A stretch of DNA of 64,000 bases from Nocardia harenae NBRC 108248 (GTDB taxonomy: Bacteria > Actinomycetota > Actinomycetes > Mycobacteriales > Mycobacteriaceae), in contig NZ_BDBH01000001.1 in the NCBI RefSeq assembly GCF_001612885.1, positions 558,001-622,000 of the forward strand. Direction: 5' to 3'. Of the stretch, positions 7,560-15,180 are shown in pieces. The position numbers and the translations under genes were made by a program. Each line of letters begins with the position of its first letter. Within the stretch, counting starts at the first letter, position 1. The notes under the pieces are model-generated. The model ran no database searches, was not told where the DNA came from, and saw only the letters and a list, made by a program, of their open reading frames with translations.

Positions 7560-9037
7560 GCGCGGCCGCGCAGCGCGAGGATTCGCTTCCGGCCGCCGCG
7601 CCCGCCGGCTCGGTGGGCGAGTTGCTGGAAGCGATCCGCACCGGCCCGCAGGGGCCGCGGGTCGCCGTGTTCTTCGACTTCGCGGGCACCGTGGTGGACG
7701 GCTTCCGCCGACCCGGTCCGCTGTCGCGACTGCTGACCGGCCGCCGCCCGCACGACCCCGCGCACACCCTCCGCGACAGCATCCGCGCGGGCGCCACCGA
7801 CGGCGAGTACGGCCGGTTCCTGCAGGCCGCCCAGCACACCCTGGCCGGCTGCACCGAAGACGACCTCACCGCCGCGGGCCGCGCGCTCTTCAAGACCGAG
7901 CTCTACGAGCAGGTCTTCCCGGAGGCGTGGACCCTGGCGCAGGCGCACCGCGAGGCCGGGCACACCGTCGTGCTGATCAGCTCGCTCACCCGCTTCCAGC
8001 TGCGACCGGTCGCCGACGAGCTCGGCATCGAGCACCTGCTCTGCACCGAATTCGCGGTCGATGGCGGCGTGCTCACCGGCTACCCCGACGGCAAACCGCT
8101 CTGGCGCACCGGTAAGGCCGACGCCGCGCTGGCCTTCGCCGAAGCCAACGGCATCCAGCTCGAGCACAGCTGGGTCTACGCCGACAGCCTCACCGACCTC
8201 CCGCTGCTCGAACTCGCGGGTCACCCGGTCGCGGTAGCGCCCGACACCCGGCTCGCCCTGATCGCGGCCGAGCGCCGCTGGGCGGCCCTCGCCTTCCGCC
8301 CGCGCCGCCCGCCGACCCCGCTCGACGCGGTGCGCACCGCCGCGGGCTTCGCCGCCATGCTCGGCGGCGCCCTGCTCGGCGTGCTCGCCCGCAGCTACAC
8401 CGGGCAGCGCAGGAAGATGGCGGACGGACTGCTCGCCTTCGCCACCAGGGGCGTGCTCACCACCACCGGGGTCCGGCTGCGGGTCACCGGCACCGAGCAC
8501 GCGCGCTCGCCGCGGCCGGCGGTCTTCCTGTTCAACCACCAGAGTCAGTACGACATCTTCATCGTGCCGCGGGTGCTGAACGGCGGGGTCACCGGCGTCG
8601 GCAAGCAGGAGCTCACGAAGAACCCGATCTTCGGGCCGCTCATGCGCTTCGTCGGGGTCACCTTCATCGACCGCACCAGTACCGACAGCGCCAAGGCCTC
8701 GCTGGCCCCGGTGGTGCGGACGCTGGGCGAGGGGCTCTCCATCGCCATCGCGCCGGAGGGCACCCGCTCGTACACGCCGCAGGTGGCGCCGTTCAAGAAG
8801 GGCGCCTTCCACATCGCCATCCAGGCCGGGGTTCCGGTCATCCCGATCGTCATCCGGAATGCGGGCGAGGTCTGCCGCCGGAACGCCGCGCTGGCCCGCC
8901 CCGGCGTGGTGGACGTGGCGATCCTGCCGCCCATCGACGTGTCGGGCTGGGATCCGGCCGCGCTGGACGAGAAGGTGGAGCAGGTGCGCAGGCAGTATCT
9001 GCACACCCTGCTGCACTGGCCGGAAGAAAAGCCTTGA
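7556..9037 (+). CDS. plsC: HAD-IB domain / 1-acylglycerol-3-phosphate acyltransferase fusion
   Basis: A 493-residue two-domain protein. Residues 1-250 form a HAD-IB phosphatase/phosphoserine-phosphatase-like domain: FFDFAGTVVDGF, LISSLTRFQ and ADSLTDLPLLELAG. Residues 300-490 form a PlsC-type acyltransferase with NHQSQYD (HX4D, about residue 327), GVTFIDR, EGTRSYTP and GVPVIPI. It should make phosphatidic acid from the PlsB product. The oddity is HAD motif I: the family has DxDxT, but here the second aspartate, the general acid/base, is alanine (DFAGT). The HAD domain may therefore bind a phosphate ligand without hydrolysing it. The start ATG overlaps the plsB stop. Confidence 0.88.
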   Translation: MSAAAQREDSLPAAAPAGSVGELLEAIRTGPQGPRVAVFFDFAGTVVDGFRRPGPLSRLLTGRRPHDPAHTLRDSIRAGATDGEYGRFLQAAQHTLAGCTEDDLTAAGRALFKTELYEQVFPEAWTLAQAHREAGHTVVLISSLTRFQLRPVADELGIEHLLCTEFAVDGGVLTGYPDGKPLWRTGKADAALAFAEANGIQLEHSWVYADSLTDLPLLELAGHPVAVAPDTRLALIAAERRWAALAFRPRRPPTPLDAVRTAAGFAAMLGGALLGVLARSYTGQRRKMADGLLAFATRGVLTTTGVRLRVTGTEHARSPRPAVFLFNHQSQYDIFIVPRVLNGGVTGVGKQELTKNPIFGPLMRFVGVTFIDRTSTDSAKASLAPVVRTLGEGLSIAIAPEGTRSYTPQVAPFKKGAFHIAIQAGVPVIPIVIRNAGEVCRRNAALARPGVVDVAILPPIDVSGWDPAALDEKVEQVRRQYLHTLLHWPEEKP

Positions 9038-9115
9038 CCTGAATGATGCTCGAGGTTTGAGTATGAGTGGGCAGAGCCGGAGCAACTCCGGCGCCCGAGG
9101 GAGGGAGACCCCACC

Positions 9116-9559
9116 ATGACCACCGCTTCCACCACACCGAGCCGAATCCCCGCGCTGAGCCGCCCCGTCGCGGTGCTCGGCCCCACCATCGCCGCTGTCG
9201 TCGCCAACCTGATCATCTGGGCCATCGCCAAGGCGGCGGGGGTGAACTTCGAGGCCACCAACAACGGCGAGGTGGGCGAGGTGCCCGTGAGCGGCATCGT
9301 CTTCATCACCGCGGCGCCCATGCTGGTCGGGCTGACCGCCGCGGTGTTGCTCAGCTACCGGTGGCCGAGCATCCTCCGGATCGCCGAGATCGTCGGGTCG
9401 GTGCTGGCCATCCTCACCATCGGGCTGACCATCGCCGCCGATTTCGACGTCTCGTCGACGATCGCGCTCGCGCTCATGCACGTCACGCTGATCCCCGCCA
9501 TCGTGATCGGGCTGGAGGGGCTGCGCCGCAAGCTCACCGAGGAGGGCAAGGCGGCCTGA
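9116..9559 (+). CDS. DUF6069 family integral membrane protein
   Basis: A 147-residue protein with four predicted membrane helices at about residues 20-40, 58-80, 88-108 and 114-135, the arrangement of DUF6069 proteins of actinobacteria (unknown function). After the second helix there is a polar turn around SYRWPS, and the C-terminus RRKLTEEGKAA is basic and presumably cytoplasmic. GAGGGAGGGAG ahead of the ATG is a strong ribosome site. It is separated from plsC by 78 bp and is probably its own unit. A perfect 11-bp hairpin follows. Confidence 0.6.
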   Translation: MTTASTTPSRIPALSRPVAVLGPTIAAVVANLIIWAIAKAAGVNFEATNNGEVGEVPVSGIVFITAAPMLVGLTAAVLLSYRWPSILRIAEIVGSVLAILTIGLTIAADFDVSSTIALALMHVTLIPAIVIGLEGLRRKLTEEGKAA

Positions 9560-9566
9560 CGGCTCC

Positions 9567-9593
9567 GGAGCCCGCGCCTGCGGGGCGCGGGCT
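9567..9593. terminator. Bidirectional hairpin between DUF6069 gene and glycosyltransferase gene
   Basis: GAGCCCGCGCC (9567-9577) and GGCGCGGGCTC (9583-9593) form a perfect 11-bp stem with a 5-nt loop. It sits exactly between convergent stops and touches the glycosyltransferase stop codon. No long T-run follows, as is usual for actinobacterial terminators. Confidence 0.6.
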
Positions 9594-10312
9594 CAGACCT
9601 TGCGGTTGAGGAGCAGCTTCCACGGCATGAGCGCCGACTCCAGCTGCACCGCGAAGCTCATCTTGGAGGCGCCGAGGGTGCGCTCCTCGAACCGGATCGG
9701 CACCTCGGCGATGGTGTAGCCGCGCTTGATCGTTCGGTAGTTCATCTCGACCTGGAACGAGTAGCCGTTGCTGCGGATCGAGCCGACCTCGATGGCGCGC
9801 AGGGTATCGGCCTTCCACGCCTTGAACCCCGCGGTGGCGTCCTTGACCCCGAGCCGCAGGATGGCGTTGACGTAGAAGTTGGCCCAGGCGGAGAGCGCCT
9901 TGCGGTGCCACTTCCACTCCTCGGCGGTGGAGCCGCCCGGCACGTAGCGAGAGCCGAGCACCACGCCCGCGTCGGTGTCGCGCAGCTTCTCCAGCATGGC
10001 CGGGATCACCTCGGCCGGGTGCGAGAGGTCGGCATCCATCTGGATCACCACGTCGGCGCCCTCGTCCAGGGCGCGGGTGATGCCCGCGATGTAGGCCCGG
10101 CCGAGGCCGTCCTTCTCGGTGCGGTGCAGCACGCCGACGACGGCGGGCAGCTCGGCGGCGAGCTTGTCGGCCACCTCGCCGGTGCCGTCCGGCGAGTTGT
10201 CGTCCACGACGAGAACGTGCAGGTCGGGGACGGGCAGCGACGTCAGCCGCTCCACCGCGACCGGCAGATTATCCCGCTCGTTGTAGGTCGGCACAACAAC
10301 GGTAACCCTCAA
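9593..10312 (-). CDS. ppm1: Polyprenol monophosphomannose synthase, GT2 family
   Basis: A 239-residue family-2 glycosyltransferase: VVVPTYNERDNLP, LHVLVVDDNSPDGTGEVA, GLGRAYIAG, IQMDADLSHPAEVIP (metal-binding DAD) and GSRYVPGG. This matches the catalytic domain of Ppm1/dolichyl-phosphate mannose synthase, which transfers mannose from GDP-mannose to polyprenyl phosphate for lipomannan and lipoarabinomannan synthesis. There is no membrane part, so it corresponds to the soluble D2 domain; an Lnt-like D1 partner is not in the window. TTG 10312 is chosen as start because GGGAGGG lies six bases upstream; GTG 10360 has no such site. It shares a lipoglycan theme with lmeA at 25686. Confidence 0.85.
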   Translation of the reverse strand: MRVTVVVPTYNERDNLPVAVERLTSLPVPDLHVLVVDDNSPDGTGEVADKLAAELPAVVGVLHRTEKDGLGRAYIAGITRALDEGADVVIQMDADLSHPAEVIPAMLEKLRDTDAGVVLGSRYVPGGSTAEEWKWHRKALSAWANFYVNAILRLGVKDATAGFKAWKADTLRAIEVGSIRSNGYSFQVEMNYRTIKRGYTIAEVPIRFEERTLGASKMSFAVQLESALMPWKLLLNRKV

Positions 10313-10433
10313 GGGTCGCCCTCCCAGCTCACCTGTTCGCGCGCCGCGGGCGTGGAGCACCGCGAGCGTTCGCCTGATTTCCCGGGAAACGGTACTCGAT
10401 CCACGCGGCGGGAAGCCGGGCGGCGGGGTGGGT

Positions 10434-10616
10434 TCAGTCGCCCTCGCTCCAGTTCCGGTCGGCTCGGTCGGCCTGTTCGTTTCGCGCCCTTGCGATTTCC
10501 AGCGCGCGCTCCGCCGTCGCCTGGTCCGGGTAGGGGCCCATCCGGTCTCCGAACCAGCTCAGCCGCCCACGCTCGGCCCGATTGCGCTTCAGCGAGTAGT
10601 ACCAGCGTTCAGCCAT
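10434..10616 (-). CDS. Small SPOR-like conserved protein
   Basis: A 60-residue protein: MAERWYYSLKRNRAE ... DRMGPYPDQATAERALEIARARNEQAD. The GPYPDQATAERAL core resembles the small one-domain SPOR-like proteins of mycolata, which follow the same pattern of a WYY strand, a GPYP turn and one amphipathic helix. Function is unknown. The start ATG at 10616 is the only good one. It is 121 bp upstream of the ppm1-like gene on the same strand and may be co-transcribed. TetR starts about 130 bp away divergently. Confidence 0.6.
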   Translation of the reverse strand: MAERWYYSLKRNRAERGRLSWFGDRMGPYPDQATAERALEIARARNEQADRADRNWSEGD

Positions 10617-10677
10617 GCCTCCAGCATTCCACCGGAGCGGGCTTCGTACACGGGACTCCCGCGAGAGGTCGCAATTC

Positions 10678-10709
10678 TTGACCCGAGTTCATCTCGGCTG
10701 CGATAGGGT
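10678..10709 (+). promoter_or_regulatory. Candidate promoter of the TetR gene
   Basis: TTGACC (10678-10683) and GATAGG (10702-10707) are spaced 18 bp, close to the sigma-70-type consensus. They lie about 40 bp before the TetR start and within the divergent gap, where autoregulation would be expected. Confidence 0.45.
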
Positions 10710-10744
10710 TCCACTCTCACCACCTAGCGTATGGGGGCACGCTG

Positions 10745-11368
10745 ATGACCGTCGATACCGGAGCACGCCGCGAGAGCCCGCGCTCCAAGCGGAGCACGAT
10801 CCTCACCGTCGCGATCGAGCAGTTCGGCCGAGTCGGCTACGACCACACGAAGTGGGCGTCGATCGCGGACGAGGTCGGCATCGGCCAGACCGCGCTCTAC
10901 CACTACTTCGAGTCCAAGGCGCACTGCCTGCTCACCATCATGCGGCTGGAGCTGGCCGATTCGGTCGAGCGCTTCGACGCCGCCACCGCAGGCGTCGACG
11001 ACCCGGCCGAGGCGCTGCGCGCCGCCGTCGCGGGCGCACTCGCCGCCACCCCGAGCGACGCGCTGCAGCGCCGCATCCTGCAGAACCACATGGATCTGCT
11101 GGCCGCGCCGCGACCGTCGGAGAGGGAGGAGGCCGAGCGGCTGCGCTCGCGCGAGCTGGTGCAGGAGATCGAGGCGCGCTGGACCGGCCTGATCCGGCGT
11201 GGGATCGAAGCGGGTGACTTCGTCGGCGACGATCCGCGCATCCTGACCAGGCTGGCGCTCGGCATGGTCATCAGCGTCTGGCGCTGGTACCGCCCGGACG
11301 GACAACTGGCCCTGGAGCAAATCATCGAGACGATGGGCGACGCCGCGATCCGCCTGGTCCGCAAGTAG
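10745..11368 (+). CDS. TetR/AcrR family transcriptional regulator
   Basis: A 207-residue regulator. Residues 15-65 form the DNA-binding domain: RSTILTVAIEQFGRVGYDHT, then IADEVGIGQTALYHYFESK, which is the canonical TetR helix-turn-helix with YHYF. The C-terminal part is a helical ligand domain with little sequence signal, including WRWYRPDGQLALEQI, reminiscent of KstR2-like members. The start ATG follows GGGGGCACGCTG. It is transcribed away from the small SPOR-like gene. The ligand and targets cannot be told. Confidence 0.85.
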   Translation: MTVDTGARRESPRSKRSTILTVAIEQFGRVGYDHTKWASIADEVGIGQTALYHYFESKAHCLLTIMRLELADSVERFDAATAGVDDPAEALRAAVAGALAATPSDALQRRILQNHMDLLAAPRPSEREEAERLRSRELVQEIEARWTGLIRRGIEAGDFVGDDPRILTRLALGMVISVWRWYRPDGQLALEQIIETMGDAAIRLVRK

Positions 11369-11425
11369 CGCCCGCGGAGCGGGGCGCCACTAGACCGCGT
11401 CGTGCCCCCACCGCCGGGAAACAAG

Positions 11426-11459
11426 AATCCCTCTGACCCGCAACAAGGTCAGAGGGATT
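11426..11459 (-). terminator. Terminator of the tRNA cluster
   Basis: AATCCCTCTGACC and GGTCAGAGGGATT make a perfect 13-bp stem with an 8-nt loop. On the minus strand it is followed by CTTGTTT, giving an intrinsic terminator just after tRNA-Phe, the last gene of the cluster. Confidence 0.85.
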
Positions 11460-11462
11460 GAG

Positions 11463-11536
11463 TGGCCAGGGCCGGGATCGAACCGGCGACCTTCCGCTTT
11501 TCAGGCGGACGCTCGTACCAACTGAGCTACCTGGCC
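11463..11536 (-). tRNA. tRNA-Phe (GAA)
   Basis: The complement folds into a full cloverleaf: acceptor GGCCAGG/CCTGGCC, D arm GCTCAGTTGGTACGAGC, anticodon stem TCCGC/GCGGA with loop CTGAAAA (anticodon GAA), and T arm GCCGG-TTCGATC-CCGGC. The discriminator is A and CCA is not encoded. It is the last of three co-oriented tRNA genes. Confidence 0.95.
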
Positions 11537-11596
11537 GCAGGCAACTGCGAAACGGCTGCCATACGCGAAGCGCCGGATTGCTCCGGCGCTCGTGTG

Positions 11597-11670
11597 CGAC
11601 CCTGACGGGACTCGAACCCGCGACCTCCGCCGTGACAGGGCGGCGCGCTAACCAACTGCGCCACAGGGCC
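11597..11670 (-). tRNA. tRNA-Asp (GTC)
   Basis: Cloverleaf on the complement with acceptor GGCCCTG/CAGGGTC, anticodon loop CTGTCAC (anticodon GTC) closed by a GC-rich stem, and the T-loop TTCGAGT. The discriminator base is G as expected for Asp. It lies between tRNA-Glu and tRNA-Phe. Confidence 0.95.
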
Positions 11671-11699
11671 TTGCTCTGCTACCAACGACCCGAAGGCCG

Positions 11700-11772
11700 T
11701 ACCCCCTACGGGATTCGAACCCGCGCTACCGCCTTGAAAGGGCGGCGTCCTAGGCCGCTAGACGAAGGGGGC
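11700..11772 (-). tRNA. tRNA-Glu (TTC)
   Basis: The complement begins GCCCCCTTCGTCTAGCGG, typical of tRNA-Glu. The anticodon stem CCGCC/GGCGG closes the loop CTTTCAA (anticodon TTC), and the T arm is GCGGG-TTCGAAT-CCCGT. It is the first gene of the Glu-Asp-Phe cluster. Confidence 0.95.
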
Positions 11773-11864
11773 TCGCTCCGGATCTCTCCGGAGCGGCTTC
11801 AACGTTGTCCGCTGGGAGCTCGCATAGCTTATGACAGACCGCCCCGGATTCCCAAACCGGCTGG

Positions 11865-12530
11865 TCAGATACCCAATCCGAGTTCTTCCAGCCGGGCCGA
11901 GGCCTGCCAGCCGCTGCCGTGGAACTTCTCCGCCCACTCCGGGGTGGCCATGGATTCGATCACCACCTCCAGCGCCTCCTGGAACCGGGAGCGCAGATCG
12001 ATCCCGCCGCCGAAGACGTCGACCAGGTACCGCTGGCCGGCCAGCGCGGCGGCCAGGGTCCGGGTGAAGCGGTCCGGGTCGGCGTCGGCGCGCAGCTGTC
12101 CCTGCTCCATCGCGCGCACCGCGAGGGTCTTGGTGGCGCGGCCGATGATCCGGCTGCCGCCGGTCTGCACGTCGCGATAGAAATCGGGCTCGATGATGAG
12201 CCGATACTCGGCCTGCACGATGATGTCGTGCTGCAGCCGCAGCGCCATCTCGTCGATCATCCCGTGCAGAACGTCGAGCGGCCCGAGATCCGTTCGGGCG
12301 AGCCAACGTTCGGCGGACGCGCGGTACCGCTCGATCGCCGTGTCGAGGACGGCGCGCGCCAGATCCTCCTTGGAGTCGAAATGGAAGTACATCGCCCCCT
12401 TGGTCGCGCGCGACCCTTCCAGTATCCGATTGAGCGACGCCGCGGCGTAGCCGCTCTTCCCGAATTCAACGGCGGCGGACCTGATGATCGCCGCACGTGT
12501 CCGGCGGGCCCGCTCTTGCTGCCGTGCCAT
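11865..12530 (-). CDS. TetR-family regulator, gamma-butyrolactone-receptor (ScbR/ArpA) type
   Basis: A 221-residue protein. Residues 5-60 are the DNA-binding domain: RTRAAIIRSAAVEFGKSGY, SLNRILEGSRATKGAMYFHF, with the KGAMYFHFxSKE signature that is characteristic of gamma-butyrolactone autoregulator receptors. The C-terminal half has IVQAEYRLIIEPDFY and the tryptophan near the end (TPEWAEKFHGSGW), also typical of that group. Such proteins control antibiotic or morphology genes in response to signalling lactones. No lactone synthase (AfsA-type) is in this window. It starts at ATG 12530 and faces a 940-bp gene-poor stretch with several palindromes that could include its operator. Confidence 0.75.
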   Translation of the reverse strand: MARQQERARRTRAAIIRSAAVEFGKSGYAAASLNRILEGSRATKGAMYFHFDSKEDLARAVLDTAIERYRASAERWLARTDLGPLDVLHGMIDEMALRLQHDIIVQAEYRLIIEPDFYRDVQTGGSRIIGRATKTLAVRAMEQGQLRADADPDRFTRTLAAALAGQRYLVDVFGGGIDLRSRFQEALEVVIESMATPEWAEKFHGSGWQASARLEELGLGI

Positions 12531-12678
12531 GCTCGAAACGCCTCCGAAGCTTACTCGCCGCCGCTGGCTAACCCCCCTTGGGAAGAAACCGGCAGCGCAT
12601 AATGACGACTCTTGTTTACACTTCAACCTGGGTTTTCGCCCAATTACAAACTCTGGGTACGAAAACTTGCCGTGAAAC

Positions 12679-12702
12679 TCGAAACACACCAGCTGGTATA
12701 GT
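12679..12702 (+). promoter_or_regulatory. Orphan promoter with overlapping palindrome
   Basis: TATAGT (12697-12702) is a good -10 box, and an imperfect palindrome ACACCAGCTGGTAT (12685-12698) overlaps its upstream edge. A weak -35 candidate (TGAAAC) lies 18 bp upstream of it. No gene follows; a terminator starts six bases downstream. Confidence 0.35.
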
Positions 12703-12708
12703 TCCTCT

Positions 12709-12748
12709 GCCCGGGTGCGCCGCAGGGGGTGCGCATCCGGGCGTTTTT
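12709..12748 (+). terminator. Strong intrinsic terminator, no upstream gene on this strand
   Basis: GCCCGGGTGCGC (12709-12720) pairs with GCGCATCCGGGC (12731-12742), 12 bp with one G-T pair, and GTTTTT follows. It points in the + direction, while every gene for more than 1.2 kb upstream is on the minus strand. Confidence 0.65.
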
Positions 12749-12792
12749 CGTCTCGAATCGGCCTCCTCCTGCGGCGTTCGACTCCAGCGATA

Positions 12793-12817
12793 CCGCGATC
12801 GGGGGCCCCGATCGCGG
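12793..12817. repeat. 25-bp near-perfect palindrome
   Basis: CCGCGATCGGGG and CCCCGATCGCGG are separated by a single G. Both arms match at all 12 positions. It lies in non-coding DNA and could be a protein-binding site. Confidence 0.6.
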
Positions 12818-12959
12818 CGCGGCCCGGGAGAGCCGAGCACATCCCGAATCAATCACGATCCGCTCGCGCGCGGTGTTTCTCCCGAATTTCACCAGGCCGT
12901 CACCGTACCCGGAAACCGCATCCGGCACGTGCCAAACCGAGGGGTCTGTGGCCCCGATC

Positions 12960-12979
12960 GCCAGAATTTGCATTCTGGC
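12960..12979. repeat. 20-bp hyphenated palindrome
   Basis: GCCAGAAT and ATTCTGGC are separated by TTGC. The arms are perfect 8-mers in AT-richer non-coding DNA, the usual shape of a TetR-type operator. The binding protein is unknown. Confidence 0.45.
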
Positions 12980-13469
12980 AAACAGTCCGCAATCGGTTAT
13001 AGGCGGCGAACTCACCGCCATTTCGGACCGAACGGAACGGCTGCCCGGCCACCCGCCCGACAGCCCCGAGCGGCCGGTTCGCGGCTCCGCACCGGCGCTC
13101 CCGCCCCGATCCGGCCACCCCCGCGCAACCGGCTGTCTCCCCCCGCAAATCCAAAGACCCTGCTGGACAACATGTTTCGATGATATGCACGGACCGGCGC
13201 GAGAGTGAAGCCGGGTCGCCGACCACCCGGACGACCTCGGCGCCGCCCGGCGCCGCGTTACCGATGCGGCTCGCGCCACCGGCGGAATCCCCGCACGCAC
13301 GATTGATTCCGGGCACGCGCAACGGCTTCCGAACGGAAGGACCGCGAATATCGGAGCGATTCCCGCCGCGGAACGGATGTGATGCCCGTCATTCCGAGGC
13401 AAGCACGCCGAAGCGAAGGAAGCGGAGCGGTCAACTGCCCTTGACCAGCGGGAACCCGGTGGAGCGCGG

Positions 13470-13542
13470 TGCCCCCTGTAGGACTCGAACCTACGACCTA
13501 GTGATTAAAAGTCACCAGCTCTACCAACTGAGCTAAAGGGGC
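13470..13542 (-). tRNA. tRNA-Lys (TTT)
   Basis: Cloverleaf on the complement: acceptor GCCCCTT/AGGGGGC, D arm GCTCAGTTGGTAGAGC, anticodon stem GGTGA/TCACT with loop CTTTTAA (anticodon TTT), T arm GTAGG-TTCGAGT-CCTAC. Discriminator A; CCA not encoded. Confidence 0.95.
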
Positions 13543-14093
13543 TCGGCAGGACACAGTACCCGACCCCCTCCCGGCGGCACGAGCAGGATTCACCGCCACC
13601 CCTATACATTTGCCTTATCTCGCCAGAACAACCCCGGCCGCGCCGGACGAGCGCCGCGCCAGCAAAAGCTACCGACGGGTAGCGAGACCCCGGCCGTTCA
13701 CGGCGGCGAGCGCAGAGCCCCGAGGACGCCGGATTCCGCCTGATGCCAGGCGGATAGCGCCACTTCACCGGGGTTCCACACCCCTCGGGCGCCCCGGCCG
13801 ATCCGGTGAGAGCCCAGCTCGCCCGCTGTAATCCGGGCCACGGCCAGCTAACGGAGAGGGCCGCCGGTCGATAGTCCACGGAACGGTCCCGGCCCCTAGA
13901 ATCGGGTGGTCGCCCCCTAGCGCGGGGGTCGGCACGGACGCAGCCAGAGCGTCCGGACGATAACGGACAGCGGCTCGGGATGCGTTTCGCATCACACCTA
14001 CGGTGCCGTAAGGTATGGCCGCATCGGCTTCGGTCTACCGTGGGAAACGGCCCCAACGACCGCACGCACCGACTGAGAAGGGCACACGACACT
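13543..14093. other. Non-coding upstream region of the acyl-ACP desaturase gene
   Basis: About 550 bp without a believable ORF; open frames on both strands lack family features. Near the 3' end, TACGGTGCCGTA (13999-14010) is a short palindrome that overlaps a possible -10 (TAAGGT, 14009-14014), about 80 bp before the desaturase start. In mycobacteria the desaturase genes are controlled by a TetR-type repressor (MadR); whether this palindrome is its site is a guess. Confidence 0.4.
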
Positions 14094-15056
14094 ATGGCAA
14101 GGGATCTGACTCAACTCGAGCTTCTGACAGAGTTGGAGCCGGTTGCCGAGGAGAACGTCAACCGGCACATCTCCATGGCCAAGGAATGGCACCCCCACGA
14201 CTACGTGCCGTGGGACGAGGGCCGGAACTTCGCCGCGATGGGCGGTGTGGACTGGGATCCGGAGCAGTCCCGGCTGGGCGAGGTCGCCAAGGCGGCGATG
14301 ATCACCAACCTGCTCACCGAGGACAACCTCCCCTCCTATCACCGCGAGATCGCGGAGAACTTCTCGCAGGACGGCGCGTGGGGCACCTGGGTCGGGCGCT
14401 GGACCGCCGAGGAGAACCGGCACGGCATCGTGATGCGCGACTACCTGGTGGTCACCCGCGGTGTCGATCCCGTCGCCCTGGAAGAGGCGCGGATGGTCCA
14501 CATGACCAACGGTTTCGCCTCGCCCACCGAGGCCGACGCCGGCTTCCTGCACTCGGTCGCCTACGTGACCTTCCAGGAGCTGGCCACCCGGGTCAGCCAC
14601 CGCAATACCGGCAAGGTCTGCGACGACCCGATCGCCGACCGCATGCTGCAGCGCGTCGCCGCCGACGAGAACCTGCACATGATCTTCTACCGCAACCTCT
14701 GCGGCGCGGCGCTCGACCTCTGCCCCGACCAGGCGCTGGACGCCATCACCCTGATCCTGGAGAACTTCCAGATGCCGGGCGCGGGCATGCCCAACTTCCG
14801 CCGCAACGGCGTGCTGATGGCCAAGCACGGCATCTACGACCTGCGCCAGCACCTCGAAGAGGTGGTCAACCCGGTGCTGAAGAAGTGGCGGATCTTCGAG
14901 CGCGACGACTTCAGCCCGCGCGGCGAGGAGGTCCGCGAGCGGCTCGGCGGCTTCCTGGAGCGGCTGGGCCAGGACGTGCTCAAGTTCGAGGAGCAGCGCG
15001 ACCGCATGCTGGCCCGCGAGGCCAAGAAGCGCGAGCTGGCCACCACCGGCAGCTGA
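14094..15056 (+). CDS. desA: Acyl-[acyl-carrier-protein] desaturase (DesA1/DesA2 type)
   Basis: A 320-residue soluble ferritin-like di-iron enzyme that introduces a double bond in acyl-ACP chains, for unsaturated fatty acids or mycolate precursors. The two di-iron motifs are visible: TAEENRHG (about residue 105) and ADENLHM (about residue 191), each ExxH, together with EDNLPSYH in the first helix pair and WVGRW. Length equals mycobacterial DesA proteins (about 330). ATG 14094 is preceded by GAGAAGGG. It heads a run of + strand genes (dusB, LCP, phoU) in the order known from M. tuberculosis, where desA1 is the equivalent. Confidence 0.93.
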   Translation: MARDLTQLELLTELEPVAEENVNRHISMAKEWHPHDYVPWDEGRNFAAMGGVDWDPEQSRLGEVAKAAMITNLLTEDNLPSYHREIAENFSQDGAWGTWVGRWTAEENRHGIVMRDYLVVTRGVDPVALEEARMVHMTNGFASPTEADAGFLHSVAYVTFQELATRVSHRNTGKVCDDPIADRMLQRVAADENLHMIFYRNLCGAALDLCPDQALDAITLILENFQMPGAGMPNFRRNGVLMAKHGIYDLRQHLEEVVNPVLKKWRIFERDDFSPRGEEVRERLGGFLERLGQDVLKFEEQRDRMLAREAKKRELATTGS

Positions 15057-15180
15057 CGCCGCGGCCCCGACGCCGCCGCCCGGATCCGTCCGGGCGGCGG
15101 CGTCCGCGTGCGGTGATATTCCCCGCCCCGGATGCCACGGCGGCGCCGGGCCGCCGCGCGGCGGTGCCACACTGGTAACC

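Larger units (their letters stand above)
12531..13469. other. Gene-poor interval between TetR gene and tRNA-Lys
   Basis: No convincing coding region was found on either strand; the open frames have unlikely composition (arginine, proline and serine stretches, no family resemblance). The first 170 bp are clearly more AT-rich than the surroundings. The segment holds three palindromes (12685-12698, 12793-12817, 12960-12979) and a promoter-terminator unit at 12679-12748. It is bounded by tRNA genes at both sides beyond the regulator, a common setting for acquired DNA, but no integrase or att repeat was seen. Confidence 0.5.

Noticed and set aside
5204..9037. Long + strand frame covering plsB in another frame before the acyltransferase
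   Set aside because: Only the part after ATG 7556 is real; the upstream part is Ala/Arg/Gly shadow sequence overlapping plsB.
12644..13402. 252-codon minus-strand frame in the gene-poor interval
   Set aside because: No ribosome site, no family resemblance, and the palindromes and terminator lie inside it.
11460..13542. Integrated element between tRNA genes
   Set aside because: No integrase, no duplicated tRNA 3' end; kept only as a gene-poor interval.
13505..14092. 195-codon minus-strand frame upstream of desA
   Set aside because: It runs through tRNA-Lys and has no protein-like features.
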